Source: Gemmatimonadales bacterium
GTDB lineage: Bacteria; Gemmatimonadota; Gemmatimonadetes; Gemmatimonadales; GWC2-71-9
Assembly: GCA_036279355.1 (NCBI GenBank)
Contig: DASUJH010000051.1
Span: 62,001 to 126,000, forward strand
Reading direction: 5' to 3'
Length of the DNA stretch: 64,000 nucleotides
The notes under the pieces were generated by a model, which saw nothing but the letters and a program-made list of their open reading frames with translations, was not told where the DNA came from and did not search any database. Position 1 is the first letter of the stretch; the number at the start of each line of letters is the position of its first letter. Below, piece by piece: positions 18,099 through 26,558 of the stretch. The translations under genes and the position numbers were made by a program.

Positions 18099-19237
18099 GG
18101 ATCGGTATCACCTGTTATCCGACGTACGGCGGCTCCGGCGCCGTGGCCACCGAGCTCGGGCTCGACCTCGCGCGGCGCGGGCATGAGGTGCACTTCATCA
18201 CCTACGACTCGCCCTTCCGGCTCCGCGGCTACGTGCCGCACGTCTACTTTCACCAGGTTGAGACCCGGATGGGGCGGTATCCGCTTTTCGAGCACTACCC
18301 CTACACCCTGGCCCTCGCGTCCAAGCAGCAGGAGGTGGCGCTGCGCGAGGAGCTGGAGATCCTCCACGTCCACTACGCGATTCCCCACGCAACCACGGCG
18401 TACCTCGCCCGCGAGATGTTGCGCGGCACCCGCGATCTCCGGGTGATCACGACGCTTCACGGGACCGACATCACGCTCGTTGGGCAGGAGTCGCACTTCT
18501 ACGGGATCACCAAGTTTTCCATCGAGCAGTCCGATGCCGTGACGGCGGTATCCGACTACCTGCGCGACGAGACCTACCGCGCGTTCGGCTGCATGGGCTG
18601 CGACATCCGCACGATCCCGAACTTCGTCAATCTGGACGAGTATCATCCCGCCCCCCCGGCCGACGTCGAAGCCAAGTGCGCCGACCTGGCGCCGGCGGGA
18701 AATCGGGTCATCACCCACATGTCCAACTTCCGCGAGGTGAAGCGGGTGAAGGACGTCGTCCGCGTCTTTGCGCGCATCGCGCGCGCCATGCCCGCAACGC
18801 TCCTCATGGTAGGCGACGGCCCCGACCGCCCCGAGGCCGAGCACGAGGCGGCGGAGCTTGGCGTGAGCGAGTCCGTGCGCTTTCTCGGCCGGCTCGACTC
18901 GGTGGCACCGCTGCTCCAGGCCACCGACCTGTTCCTGCTTCCCTCTCAGAGCGAGTCGTTCGGGCTCGCGGCGCTGGAGGCGATGGCGTGCGGAGCACCG
19001 GTGGTGGCTAGCCGCGCCGGCGGGCTGCCCGAGGTGATCGACGACGGCGTCACCGGCATCCTCGAGCCGGTCGGCTCGGTGGAGGCGATGGGCCGCCGCG
19101 CCATCGAGCTGTTGCGCGACCCGCCGCGCCTTGCAGAGATGCGAGAGGCCGCGGTGGCCAAGGCGCACGAGTTCAGCGCCGACCGCATGGTGCCGCGGTA
19201 CGAGGCGCTCTACGCCGAGGTGCTGGCATGGAGCTGA
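18095..19237 (+). CDS. bshA: N-acetyl-alpha-D-glucosaminyl L-malate synthase BshA
   Basis: 380 aa GT4 glycosyltransferase with two Rossmann domains. The start [21 protein letters not shown] and the blocks [19 protein letters not shown] and [30 protein letters not shown] are BshA-type. It makes GlcNAc-malate, the first step of bacillithiol synthesis. GTG 18095 has GGAGAGGAG upstream and overlaps the miaA stop. The later genes bshB and bshC are not in the window, so the pathway is inferred from this enzyme alone. Confidence 0.88.
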   Translation: MRIGITCYPTYGGSGAVATELGLDLARRGHEVHFITYDSPFRLRGYVPHVYFHQVETRMGRYPLFEHYPYTLALASKQQEVALREELEILHVHYAIPHATTAYLAREMLRGTRDLRVITTLHGTDITLVGQESHFYGITKFSIEQSDAVTAVSDYLRDETYRAFGCMGCDIRTIPNFVNLDEYHPAPPADVEAKCADLAPAGNRVITHMSNFREVKRVKDVVRVFARIARAMPATLLMVGDGPDRPEAEHEAAELGVSESVRFLGRLDSVAPLLQATDLFLLPSQSESFGLAALEAMACGAPVVASRAGGLPEVIDDGVTGILEPVGSVEAMGRRAIELLRDPPRLAEMREAAVAKAHEFSADRMVPRYEALYAEVLAWS

Positions 19238-20055
19238 GCGGGCTGGCGCAGCTCGACCCATTGATCAAGGCCGCGATCCTGGGCGTCGTCGAAGGCGCCA
19301 CCGAATTCATTCCGGTGTCGTCCACCGGACACCTGATCGTCGTGGGCGACTGGCTCGGCTTCGACGGCCCCGGCGCCAAGAGCTTCGAGATCGTAATCCA
19401 GCTCGGCGCCATCCTCGCGATCGTGTGGATTTACCGGGCGCGACTGGCCAAGGTGCTCGTCACCGCCCGGCGCAATCCGGCGAGCCAGCAGTTGCTCTGG
19501 AACCTGGCCCTCGCGATGCTGCCGGCGGCCCTGGTCGGGCTCTTCACCCACGAGGCGATCAAGCGCTACCTCTTCAACCCCGACGTCGTGGCGGTGGCAT
19601 TCATTGCCGGCGGACTGATCATCATCGCAATCGAGCGATGGCGCCCGGCGATGCGCATCCGCGGCGTCGACGATATCCCGCCGCGCACCGCCCTCGGTGT
19701 GGGCATGGCACAGGTGCTCTCGCTCGTGCCCGGCACCTCGCGCTCGGCGGCCACGATCATGGGCGGCTACTGTCTGGGACTCTCGCGCGAGGCGGCGACC
19801 GAGTTTTCGTTCTTCCTCGCGATTCCGGTGATGCTCGCGGCAACCGGATTCGAGCTTGCGACCAATCACCGGCTCCTCGATGCGAGCGATGCGCCGGTGC
19901 TGGTCGTGGGTTTTCTCTGCGCGTTCCTCACGGCGCTCGTGGTGGTGCGAGCCTTTCTCCGTTACGTGGCGCGCAATACGTTCATCCCGTTCGCCTGGTA
20001 CCGGATCGCCTTCGGCGTGCTGCTGCTGCTCACGTACGGGTCTCGCTTCGGGTGA
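19228..20055 (+). CDS. uppP: Undecaprenyl-diphosphatase
   Basis: 275 aa, about eight membrane helices. GVVEGATEFIPVSSTGHLI and LSLVPGTSRSAATIMGGYCLGLSREAATEFSFFLAIP are the BacA/UppP active-site motifs. It recycles the lipid carrier for peptidoglycan and other envelope glycans by removing one phosphate from undecaprenyl diphosphate. It may give bacitracin resistance. It overlaps bshA by 10 nt. Confidence 0.95.
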   Translation: MELSGLAQLDPLIKAAILGVVEGATEFIPVSSTGHLIVVGDWLGFDGPGAKSFEIVIQLGAILAIVWIYRARLAKVLVTARRNPASQQLLWNLALAMLPAALVGLFTHEAIKRYLFNPDVVAVAFIAGGLIIIAIERWRPAMRIRGVDDIPPRTALGVGMAQVLSLVPGTSRSAATIMGGYCLGLSREAATEFSFFLAIPVMLAATGFELATNHRLLDASDAPVLVVGFLCAFLTALVVVRAFLRYVARNTFIPFAWYRIAFGVLLLLTYGSRFG

Positions 20056-20059
20056 GCGC

Positions 20060-20806
20060 GTGCACCACGTTCAGCGGTTCGACCGGTTGGCGTCCACCCA
20101 GGACGAGATCCACCGCCTTGCGGCGGCGGGCGCGCCGGCCGGCACCCTGGTGGTGGCGGAGGAGCAGGGTGCCGGACGCGGCGCGCGGGGGCGGCCCTGG
20201 AGCTCGGCGCGGGGCGGACTCTGGCTCACGCTGCTCTGTCGGCCGGAGGACGGAGCCGGCGCCGAGCTGTTGAGTCTGCGCGCGGGACTCGCTGCGGCGG
20301 AGGCGTTGGATGAGCTTGGCGGGCTGCCGCCCATCGCGCTCAAGTGGCCCAACGACCTCGTGGCAGATGGTCGCAAGCTGGGCGGCATTCTCTGCGAGGC
20401 GCGGTGGCAGGGCACCGCGCTCGAGTGGGTGGCGGTGGGCCTCGGCATCAACGTGCGGAACCCGCTGCCTGACGGCGCGCGCATGGCGCCCACGCGGGTG
20501 GCCGAGTGGCGGCCCAACGTGGACGTGGATGACCTGCTCTGGCCCCTCCTCGCGCGCCTGGTGCCGCTCGCTCGCGGCGGGCCGGCACAACTGAGCCCGG
20601 CCGAGCTGGCAACGTTCGCGCGGAGGGACTGGCTCGCCGGCCGCACGCTTCTCGCGCCGGTGGCCGGCGCTGCGGACGGCGTCGCGCCCGATGGCGCGCT
20701 GCGCGTGCGCCGCGCGGACGGCACGCTTGCCACGATCCGGAGCGGCGATGCGACGCCGGCCGTGACCGTTGCGCCAGGCGGCACCGCACCGCCGCGGGCT
20801 CGCTAG
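20060..20806 (+). CDS. birA: Biotin--[acetyl-CoA carboxylase] ligase, without DNA-binding domain
   Basis: 248 aa. GRGARGRPW (39-47) and KWPNDL (95-100) are the biotinyl-AMP site; K106 in DGRKLGGIL is the expected active lysine. There is a C-terminal beta domain but no N-terminal helix-turn-helix, so this is a monofunctional enzyme rather than a repressor. GTG 20060 lies 4 nt after the uppP stop. The C-terminus has a short Pro/Ala-rich extension. Confidence 0.9.
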   Translation: MHHVQRFDRLASTQDEIHRLAAAGAPAGTLVVAEEQGAGRGARGRPWSSARGGLWLTLLCRPEDGAGAELLSLRAGLAAAEALDELGGLPPIALKWPNDLVADGRKLGGILCEARWQGTALEWVAVGLGINVRNPLPDGARMAPTRVAEWRPNVDVDDLLWPLLARLVPLARGGPAQLSPAELATFARRDWLAGRTLLAPVAGAADGVAPDGALRVRRADGTLATIRSGDATPAVTVAPGGTAPPRAR

Positions 20807-20880
20807 CACAGCCGCACTGACCGCGCGGCACACGTCCGAGCCGCGCAGACCGGCGGCGCACACCATTTCGGGGGCGGCCC

Positions 20881-21669
20881 ATGCTGCTCGCGCTCGACAT
20901 CGGCAACACCGAGATCACGCTCGGCCTCTTCGGCGGGGAGCGCGGCGACGCGCTCGACGCCCACTGGCGCCTCACCAGCAATGTCGAGCGAACCCCCGAC
21001 GAGTGGGCCGCCGGCATCGCCTCGTTCCTCGATCACGCCGGCCGCGCGCCGGGGGAAGTGCGCGCGGCGTGCCTCGCGTCGGTGGCACCGGCCGTCACGG
21101 AGAGCATCGCCAGCGGTGTGGCGACGGCGACCGGGTGCGCGCCCGCGGTGGTGGATGCCGCGACGCCGCTGCCGGTGGCGCTCGACGTGGACGAGCCGCT
21201 CACCGTGGGCGCCGACCGCATCGTGAACGCCCTCTCCGCCATCGAGCGCATCGGTGGCGATGTGCTGGTGGTCGACTTCGGCACCGCGACGACGTTCGAC
21301 TGCATCACCGCCGACGCACGCTTCATCGGCGGGGTCATCATGCCGGGGCTCCGTACCTCTGCCGACCAGCTCACCCGCCGCGCGGCCAAGCTCCCCGCCA
21401 CCGAGCTGCGCCCGCCGGCGCGTGCAATCGGTCGCCGCACGGAAGACTGCATCCGCGCGGGGGTGCTCTTCGGAACCGCCGACGCGGTGGACGGCATCGT
21501 ACGCCGGATCGCCGCCGAATGGCCCGGCGGCCGGAGACCCGCCGTGGTCGCGACCGGCGGACTCGCGGGGCTCGTCACCCCGCTCAGCGCCACGATCGAA
21601 CGGGTGGATCCCGACCTCACGCTCCATGGGGTGCGGCTCGCGGCCGGACATTTGGGCCTGGCCTGGTGA
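20881..21669 (+). CDS. coaX: Type III pantothenate kinase
   Basis: 262 aa. It has LALDIGNTEITLGLF at the start (phosphate loop), VGADRIVNALSA, VVDFGTATTFDCI and GGVIMPGLRTSADQL, all CoaX motifs of the ASKHA fold. It phosphorylates pantothenate, the first step of CoA synthesis. ATG 20881 follows a 74-nt gap after birA in which I see no clear promoter. The birA-coaX order is frequent. Confidence 0.94.
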   Translation: MLLALDIGNTEITLGLFGGERGDALDAHWRLTSNVERTPDEWAAGIASFLDHAGRAPGEVRAACLASVAPAVTESIASGVATATGCAPAVVDAATPLPVALDVDEPLTVGADRIVNALSAIERIGGDVLVVDFGTATTFDCITADARFIGGVIMPGLRTSADQLTRRAAKLPATELRPPARAIGRRTEDCIRAGVLFGTADAVDGIVRRIAAEWPGGRRPAVVATGGLAGLVTPLSATIERVDPDLTLHGVRLAAGHLGLAW

Positions 21670-21688
21670 CCTTCGCCCCTCCGCGCCG

Positions 21689-22612
21689 ATGAGCGGCGCC
21701 GCCCGCACCGCGGGATTCCGGGTCGCCGGCCCGCGGTTCGCCTACCTGCTGCACACGCGTCCCGCCGAGTGGCCGATCATGGCGGCCCACACGGCGCTCG
21801 GCTGGGTGCTCGCGGTGGGCCTGGCTGGCGCGGCTCGCGGCGAGCGGCTTGGCGCGGCGGCGCTCGGGCTTGTCGTCTGGGTCATCGGGCTCAACGGGGG
21901 CACGCTCGCCGTGAACAGCGCCTTCGACCACGACGAGGGCGACATCGCCTACCTGCGCAAGCCACCGCCGGCGCCGCCGCACCTCTTCGCCTTCGGGCTC
22001 GCGCTCATGGCCGCGGGACAGCTCGCCGCATTCGCGCTGCCGCGCGCCTTCACGCTCGTCTACGCCGTCTGCTTTGCGCTGTCGCTCGCGTACTCGGTGC
22101 CGCCGCTCCGGCTCAAGGCCGTGGCCGGGGCCGACTGGCTCATCAACATGTGGGGCTTCGGCACCTTCACGCCCTACGCCGGGTGGGCCGCGACCGGTCT
22201 TCCGCTGGATCCGGCGCGCGCGCTCGTGCTGCTCGCGTTCTGTCCGCTCTTCGCCGCGCTCTATCCGCTCACCCAGGTGTATCAGATCGAGGAGGACCGC
22301 CGCCGCGGCGATGACGCGCTCGCGGTGCGGCTCGGCCCCGTGCTGAGCCTTCGCATTGCCACGGCGATGGCGACCGTCGCGTTCACGATCTTCCTGGCCG
22401 CCGGCGTGCTGGCCGGTTGGCGGACCGGCCCCGGCGATCTGTGGCGCTGGGCCGCCCTCCTCGCGGCAGCACTCGCGTGGGCGGCGGTGCTCGTGCCATG
22501 GGTGCGGGGGGCCGCGCGCTGGTCGCCTGCGGCGCACCAACGCGGCATGTACCGCGCGCTGGGCGCCTGGGCCGTCACCGACCTCGTCGTGGTGCTCGCC
22601 TGGGCGAACTGA
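21689..22612 (+). CDS. UbiA-family prenyltransferase
   Basis: 307 aa, about eight to nine membrane helices. The two acidic motifs of the superfamily are N76-SAFD-HDEGD (D80, D82, D85) and YQIEEDRRRGDDA (D203, D208). These bind prenyl diphosphate through magnesium. The acceptor cannot be assigned; quinone, haem or lipid pathways are options. ATG 21689 follows coaX by 19 nt. The next reading frame overlaps its stop if ATG 22612 is used. Confidence 0.83.
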   Translation: MSGAARTAGFRVAGPRFAYLLHTRPAEWPIMAAHTALGWVLAVGLAGAARGERLGAAALGLVVWVIGLNGGTLAVNSAFDHDEGDIAYLRKPPPAPPHLFAFGLALMAAGQLAAFALPRAFTLVYAVCFALSLAYSVPPLRLKAVAGADWLINMWGFGTFTPYAGWAATGLPLDPARALVLLAFCPLFAALYPLTQVYQIEEDRRRGDDALAVRLGPVLSLRIATAMATVAFTIFLAAGVLAGWRTGPGDLWRWAALLAAALAWAAVLVPWVRGAARWSPAAHQRGMYRALGAWAVTDLVVVLAWAN

Positions 22613-22618
22613 TGCCCC

Positions 22619-22648
22619 TTGGCCCGCTCTGCGCCGGCCGGATATACT
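22619..22648 (+). promoter_or_regulatory. Possible promoter of membrane-protein gene
   Basis: TTGGCC (22619-22624), 18-nt spacer, TATACT (22643-22648). It lies 26 nt before ATG 22675. The -10 is good and the -35 weak. Confidence 0.35.
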
Positions 22649-22674
22649 TGACCGTCTACTCCCTCGGAGATCGC

Positions 22675-23304
22675 ATGGCCTCTGCGGTGGAACCCCGCGG
22701 CGAAATCGACCGCACCAACGTGTCCCACCTGGTCCGATGCGGGATCGAGCTTGGCCTGATCGAATGCGTGGTGGTGCTCCTCCTCTCGTTCATCACCCGC
22801 TTCACCGCCGGCACGGTCGAAAGCGTGCTGATGGCGATCGTGCTCATCGTCGGACTCGGATGCGTCTGCGGCCTGCCGGGCACCTGGACTCGCGCCTATA
22901 CGATCGAGGGCATCGCCGGTGCCGCGGGCATCGGGCTCGGCGCGGCGTTCACCTTTCTGCTGGTCGACGTCTCGATCCTGCAGCCGATCGGGACCTACAC
23001 CAACCGCTGGCTGCAGATCGGCGGCTTCGCCAACTGGTGGTACCACCCCGTATGGTGGATGCTCGGTACCTATCTCCCGTGGATGGGCGGCTGGATCCTG
23101 GCGAATCAGACGGCCAAGGACGGCCGCCCGTCGATCGTGCGGATGACGCTGAGCGGAATCATCTTCGCGGTGCTCTTTGCCATCGCCGCCATCCTGATCG
23201 GCTTCCCCGGCGCGGTCTGGCGGGTGCCCACATTCGGCGTCGCGTTCCTCCCCGGCATCGCCGCTGCCGCGGTGTACTCGGGCCTGGGGCTCCGACGCCG
23301 GTAG
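22675..23304 (+). CDS. Multi-spanning membrane protein, unknown function
   Basis: About 209 aa with four to five hydrophobic segments (GLIECVVVLLLSFITRF, VESVLMAIVLIVGLGCVCGL, GIAGAAGIGLGAAFTFLLV, IIFAVLFAIAAILIGF). No family recognised and no catalytic motif. ATG 22675 has GGAGA 4 nt upstream and a -10-like TATACT before it. An in-frame ATG at 22612, next to the previous stop, would add 21 residues. Confidence 0.7.
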   Translation: MASAVEPRGEIDRTNVSHLVRCGIELGLIECVVVLLLSFITRFTAGTVESVLMAIVLIVGLGCVCGLPGTWTRAYTIEGIAGAAGIGLGAAFTFLLVDVSILQPIGTYTNRWLQIGGFANWWYHPVWWMLGTYLPWMGGWILANQTAKDGRPSIVRMTLSGIIFAVLFAIAAILIGFPGAVWRVPTFGVAFLPGIAAAAVYSGLGLRRR

Positions 23305-23307
23305 GAG

Positions 23308-23610
23308 ATGCGCTGGCTCCGCCTGCTCCTCAGAATCTTCGGCTGGCTGCTCACGCCGCTTCTCGCGTGGGCAGCTTCGTTTTTCGGTGCGGTGGCCGGC
23401 GCGCTCATCGCGATGCACCTGCGCGAGCCCAGGACGGGGCTCATCGTCACCGCGATCGCGGGAGCGACGGCGGGCATCGTCATTATCCTGCTCTGGCTCC
23501 GGCTGCTCCGGCGCTCGCCGCACATCCGCGAGGCCCTCGCGGTGCAGAGCGATGGCACGCCCGACATCGTGGCGGAGTCGGACGAGGAGGCACCGCATCA
23601 ATCGGGTTAA
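23308..23610 (+). CDS. Small two-helix membrane protein, unknown function
   Basis: 100 aa. Helices are at about 10-36 (FGWLLTPLLAWAASFFGAVAGALIAM) and 44-63 (LIVTAIAGATAGIVIILLWLRLL), with a short acidic cytoplasmic tail. ATG 23308 has TAGGAG directly upstream, overlapping the previous stop region. It ends over the probable start region of the next lipoprotein gene. No homolog recognised. Confidence 0.65.
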   Translation: MRWLRLLLRIFGWLLTPLLAWAASFFGAVAGALIAMHLREPRTGLIVTAIAGATAGIVIILLWLRLLRRSPHIREALAVQSDGTPDIVAESDEEAPHQSG

Positions 23611-24022
23611 CCTGCTGATTCTCGCCACGACGCTCGCGTGCGGAGGCCCGGAGCATGCCACGCCGGCGGCGCGCACGGTCGCGGAGAGCAATCCCGCCGC
23701 GCCGGCATCGGGCGCGAGCACGCCAGCGGCCGACAGCGGCGGACCCGCCGATTCCCTCGTGCTCCGCGCACCGCATGGCGTCGAGGTCTGGGCCACCTTT
23801 GCCCGCAGCGCGCGCGACAGCGCGGGGGCGGCCTGCGTGGAGCGCGCGCTCGAGATTCGCGACGGCGCACGCCGGACCCCAGTGCCGTTGCTCTACACCC
23901 GCGACACGCCGCGGCTCCTCAACGACTCCACCTTCACTGTGCAACTCTCCAACGCATGCCGTCCGGGCGCTGGGTACGCGGTGAACCTGCGCACGGGGCA
24001 GCCGGTGCCGACGGGACGATGA
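23552..24022 (+). CDS. Small secreted or lipoprotein-like protein, start uncertain
   Basis: Signal-like NRVNLLILATTLACGG is followed by an Ala/Pro-rich linker and a compact domain with two cysteines (AACVERALEIRDGARR and SNACRPGAGYAVNLRTG), perhaps disulfide-linked outside the cell. The canonical start ATG 23552 gives a long Arg-rich leader. A better Shine-Dalgarno (GAGGAGG, 23584-23590) lies 6 nt before ATC 23597, which would give MNRVNLLILATTLAC. ATC starts are rare, so I keep the ATG and flag the alternative. The next gene starts on ATGA. Confidence 0.6.
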   Translation: MARPTSWRSRTRRHRINRVNLLILATTLACGGPEHATPAARTVAESNPAAPASGASTPAADSGGPADSLVLRAPHGVEVWATFARSARDSAGAACVERALEIRDGARRTPVPLLYTRDTPRLLNDSTFTVQLSNACRPGAGYAVNLRTGQPVPTGR

Positions 24023-25065
24023 GAGCCGGCCCGGACCTGGCGCAGCGCGCGGTGTGCGCGGTTGCCTCCGTTGCGCTGGTCCTCGCCGCGCCGGTGAGGC
24101 GCGCCGCGGCGCAGGGCGTCGGCCTGGAGGTGGGGCATCTCTTCGAGGGCTCCGACTGGACGGAATACCACGCCGGCCTGGAGTACGAGGTGGCCGGTCC
24201 GCTGGGCGCGGAGCTCTACGGCACGTATCTCCGCGCTGGTGAGCCGGGCACCGAGCGTCTCTGGGGCGCGGGCCTGGATTTCACACTCTTTCGCGCGGGG
24301 CGGCAGGGGCTCTACTCGGTCGCGGGGGTTTCGGGAGGATATGCGAGCGGCGCTGCCAAGCACCTCTGGGGCTCCTGGTCGGCCGGCATCGGGCTTCAGG
24401 TGCTTCCGGCGGGCCCGTTCGGCATCGGTGCGGAGGCGCGCTGGCGCAAGCTATCGCCCGGCAGCCGGAGCGGCGTCGAGTTGTCGTTCCGGCTGGGTGT
24501 GGGGTTGGGGCGCCCCGGCCGGCCGGCGGCCACCGACGCGGCGCGCCCGATTGCTGTCGCCCCGAGTCCGCTGCCCCCACCCGCGCCGGCCGATGCGGCG
24601 CCGAGCGAAGGCCCCCAAGCGTCCGCGGCGCCCGCAGTGCTCCCGTCCTCCATGCCCTCTGCCATCACGGACCCGCGCACCCTCGCGGACTCTGTCGTGG
24701 CGACCGCCGCCGAGGCGATGGGCACCGCCTATCGCCTGGGTGGCACCGGGGCCGACGGGTTCGACTGCTCCGGTCTCATTCAGTACGCGTACGGCCGCCA
24801 CGGCGTCGCGCTCCCGCGCACGAGCGCCGAGCAGGCGCATGCCGGCCGCAAGGTCCGGCGCGGCCTGGATGAGCTCCGCCCGGGCGATATTCTCACGTTT
24901 TCAACGACGGGCCGCGGGGTGACGCACGTGGGGCTCTACGTGGGCGACGGGCAGTTCGTCCATAGCGCGAGCCGAGGCGTGCAGTTGAGCCGCCTGGATG
25001 ACGCCGATCCCTACGGCCGCTGGTGGTATCGGCGGTGGATCGGCGTCAGGCGCGTGGTGGAATAG
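24019..25065 (+). CDS. NlpC/P60 cell-wall hydrolase with N-terminal beta-rich domain
   Basis: 348 aa. It has a signal peptide (cleavage near AAAQ, residue 32), about 130 residues of alternating beta-type sequence resembling an outer-membrane or barrel-like repeat, a Pro-rich linker (175-215), then an NlpC/P60 domain. Catalytic residues are C250 (GFDCSGLIQY), H303 (THVGLYVGDG) and H315. Such domains cut peptidoglycan stem peptides. It overlaps the previous gene by ATGA and is convergent with the next, only 6 nt apart. Confidence 0.85.
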   Translation: MRAGPDLAQRAVCAVASVALVLAAPVRRAAAQGVGLEVGHLFEGSDWTEYHAGLEYEVAGPLGAELYGTYLRAGEPGTERLWGAGLDFTLFRAGRQGLYSVAGVSGGYASGAAKHLWGSWSAGIGLQVLPAGPFGIGAEARWRKLSPGSRSGVELSFRLGVGLGRPGRPAATDAARPIAVAPSPLPPPAPADAAPSEGPQASAAPAVLPSSMPSAITDPRTLADSVVATAAEAMGTAYRLGGTGADGFDCSGLIQYAYGRHGVALPRTSAEQAHAGRKVRRGLDELRPGDILTFSTTGRGVTHVGLYVGDGQFVHSASRGVQLSRLDDADPYGRWWYRRWIGVRRVVE

Positions 25066-25071
25066 CGCAGG

Positions 25072-26184
25072 TTACTGCTCGTCGTTGCTGGTGCCGTGAG
25101 TCCCGTGCTGGCCACCGTGATGGTCGTGCATGCCCCCGCTCACCGGTACCTGCAGCGACGCGAGATCCTTCTGCATAGTGGGATCGGTGGGGTCCACGGG
25201 CGGCAGCTTGCTCATATCGTCCGGCGCGAAGAGGCCCACCATCGACGCCATGGCACCGCTCGGAATCGTCTTGCCGGTCGGGTTGTCGTACTCGGCCACG
25301 ACGCGGTAGTGGTGTCCGGCCTCGAGCTTGAGGCCTCGACCGGTCACGCCGAAGAGCTTGCGGCTGATGCCGAGCACCTTGCCGGCCGAATCGCGCTTGG
25401 CCACGACCTGCGTCAGCTCCTTGCCGCTCTCCGCGTCCATGAGCTTCACCATCACGCCGTAGTCGTGCAAATGGCCGCCGACGCCAAGCAGCCGACCGCT
25501 CACCGGCAGGGTGAACTCGTAGGCCTTGGTCGACTTGCCGGGCGGCACGTCGAACGTGTTGGTCCCGCCGATGGTGAGGTTCACATCCATGTAGATGGGA
25601 AGTGAATTCACCGGCCGTGGATTCTGATTTTTCGGCGTCCAGACGAGGCTCAGCTTGAGGTACACGTCGTCGAGGTCCTGGCCCGTCTCGTTGTGCCAGA
25701 GCACGTACATGCCGAGCTGGGTGCCCGGGGTCATGGGGACGCCAATCGTCTTCGGCACGGTGGCGTCATCCGTCTCGCTGCCGGCGCCCATGAGCCGCTC
25801 GACCGCGTCGTAGACCAGCTGGCGCCGGTCGAAATTCACCATGATGAGATGGTGCATCACCCGGCGCGGCAGGGTGTGGCCCTTTCCGTCTACGATCTCC
25901 CATTTAAAGCCGCGGAACCACCCTTCCACCGGCCACTCGAACCGCTGCACCGGCACATCCTCGCCCATGTGCATCGCCATCATCGCGGCGTCATCCATCG
26001 GCGGCATATTCTTGAGCTTCCACGGTCCGCTCGTGATCACCACCTCGTGGTCCGAGGAGTCGACCGTTACGCGGAGCGGGGGCGGCGCGGGCCCGCGCGG
26101 AGCGCTGGGGCCGGCGGGCGGGCCACCCGCCGCGGGGCCAACCGCGAGAAGCGAAGCGATCACGAACGAGCTCACGAGCGACAT
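25072..26184 (-). CDS. Secreted copper type II monooxygenase-like protein
   Basis: 370 aa with a signal peptide (MSLVSSFVIASLLAVGPAAG). No annotation is certain, but its metal-type residues match the peptidylglycine/dopamine monooxygenase pattern: H111-H112, H164, H238-x-H240, and M312 or M315. The spacings (52, 74 and 72) are close to those of PHM (64, 70 and 70). The C-terminus is His-rich (GGMHDHHGGQHGTH). ATG 26184 has AGGAG 6 nt upstream. It stands alone with its own promoter. Alternatives are a structural or copper-storage protein. Confidence 0.72.
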   Translation of the reverse strand: MSLVSSFVIASLLAVGPAAGGPPAGPSAPRGPAPPPLRVTVDSSDHEVVITSGPWKLKNMPPMDDAAMMAMHMGEDVPVQRFEWPVEGWFRGFKWEIVDGKGHTLPRRVMHHLIMVNFDRRQLVYDAVERLMGAGSETDDATVPKTIGVPMTPGTQLGMYVLWHNETGQDLDDVYLKLSLVWTPKNQNPRPVNSLPIYMDVNLTIGGTNTFDVPPGKSTKAYEFTLPVSGRLLGVGGHLHDYGVMVKLMDAESGKELTQVVAKRDSAGKVLGISRKLFGVTGRGLKLEAGHHYRVVAEYDNPTGKTIPSGAMASMVGLFAPDDMSKLPPVDPTDPTMQKDLASLQVPVSGGMHDHHGGQHGTHGTSNDEQ

Positions 26185-26258
26185 GCCTGACTCCTGAGGT
26201 ATCGTCGGGGATGGGGCCGGGCGCGCGGAAGCGCTGCGCCCGAGTTGAACGCGAGGGC

Positions 26259-26288
26259 AACATCGGCCCGGGGCGGTCCGGAAGTCAA
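26259..26288 (-). promoter_or_regulatory. Possible promoter of the copper-monooxygenase-like gene
   Basis: Minus strand TTGACT (26288-26283), 18-nt spacer, GATGTT (26264-26259), giving a leader of about 68 nt. The rest of 26185-26411 shows no gene or clear motif. Confidence 0.35.
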
Positions 26289-26411
26289 GGCGGCGGTTCG
26301 CATGTGGAATCGGCACGCTCCCGATCAACGGGAGCGCGTGCGCGGGTCAGAATGGCAGCGATTCGAGGCACCGCGGTTGCTCAAGGCGCCGGTTGTTCGC
26401 TGCACGCGTGC

Positions 26412-26440
26412 TTGACTTCGCGACTCCGGCTCTGCATATT
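26412..26440 (+). promoter_or_regulatory. Promoter of groES-groEL
   Basis: TTGACT (26412-26417), 17-nt spacer, CATATT (26435-26440). Predicted transcription start is near 26447, just before the CIRCE element, the normal layout for HrcA-repressed operons. Confidence 0.65.
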
Positions 26441-26451
26441 CGCGCGCGACG

Positions 26452-26478
26452 TTGGCAGTCCTCGGCTACGAGTGCCAA
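26452..26478 (+). promoter_or_regulatory. CIRCE operator for the heat-shock repressor HrcA
   Basis: Inverted repeat TTGGCAGTC-N9-GAGTGCCAA. Compared with the classical TTAGCACTC-N9-GAGTGCTAA, the outer A/T pair is G/C and one position of the left arm breaks symmetry. It sits between the promoter and groES at the expected place. HrcA itself is not in the window. Confidence 0.85.
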
Positions 26479-26558
26479 GCGCCCTCAGGTGACTGGCGCC
26501 AAGTCATTGCGAGACAATTGGTTTTTCCGACTCATTTCACACGCTGTGGAGGTACGAG

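Noticed and set aside
20807-20880. Promoter or riboswitch before coaX
   Set aside because: Short, GC-rich, no -35/-10 pair and no recognisable aptamer.
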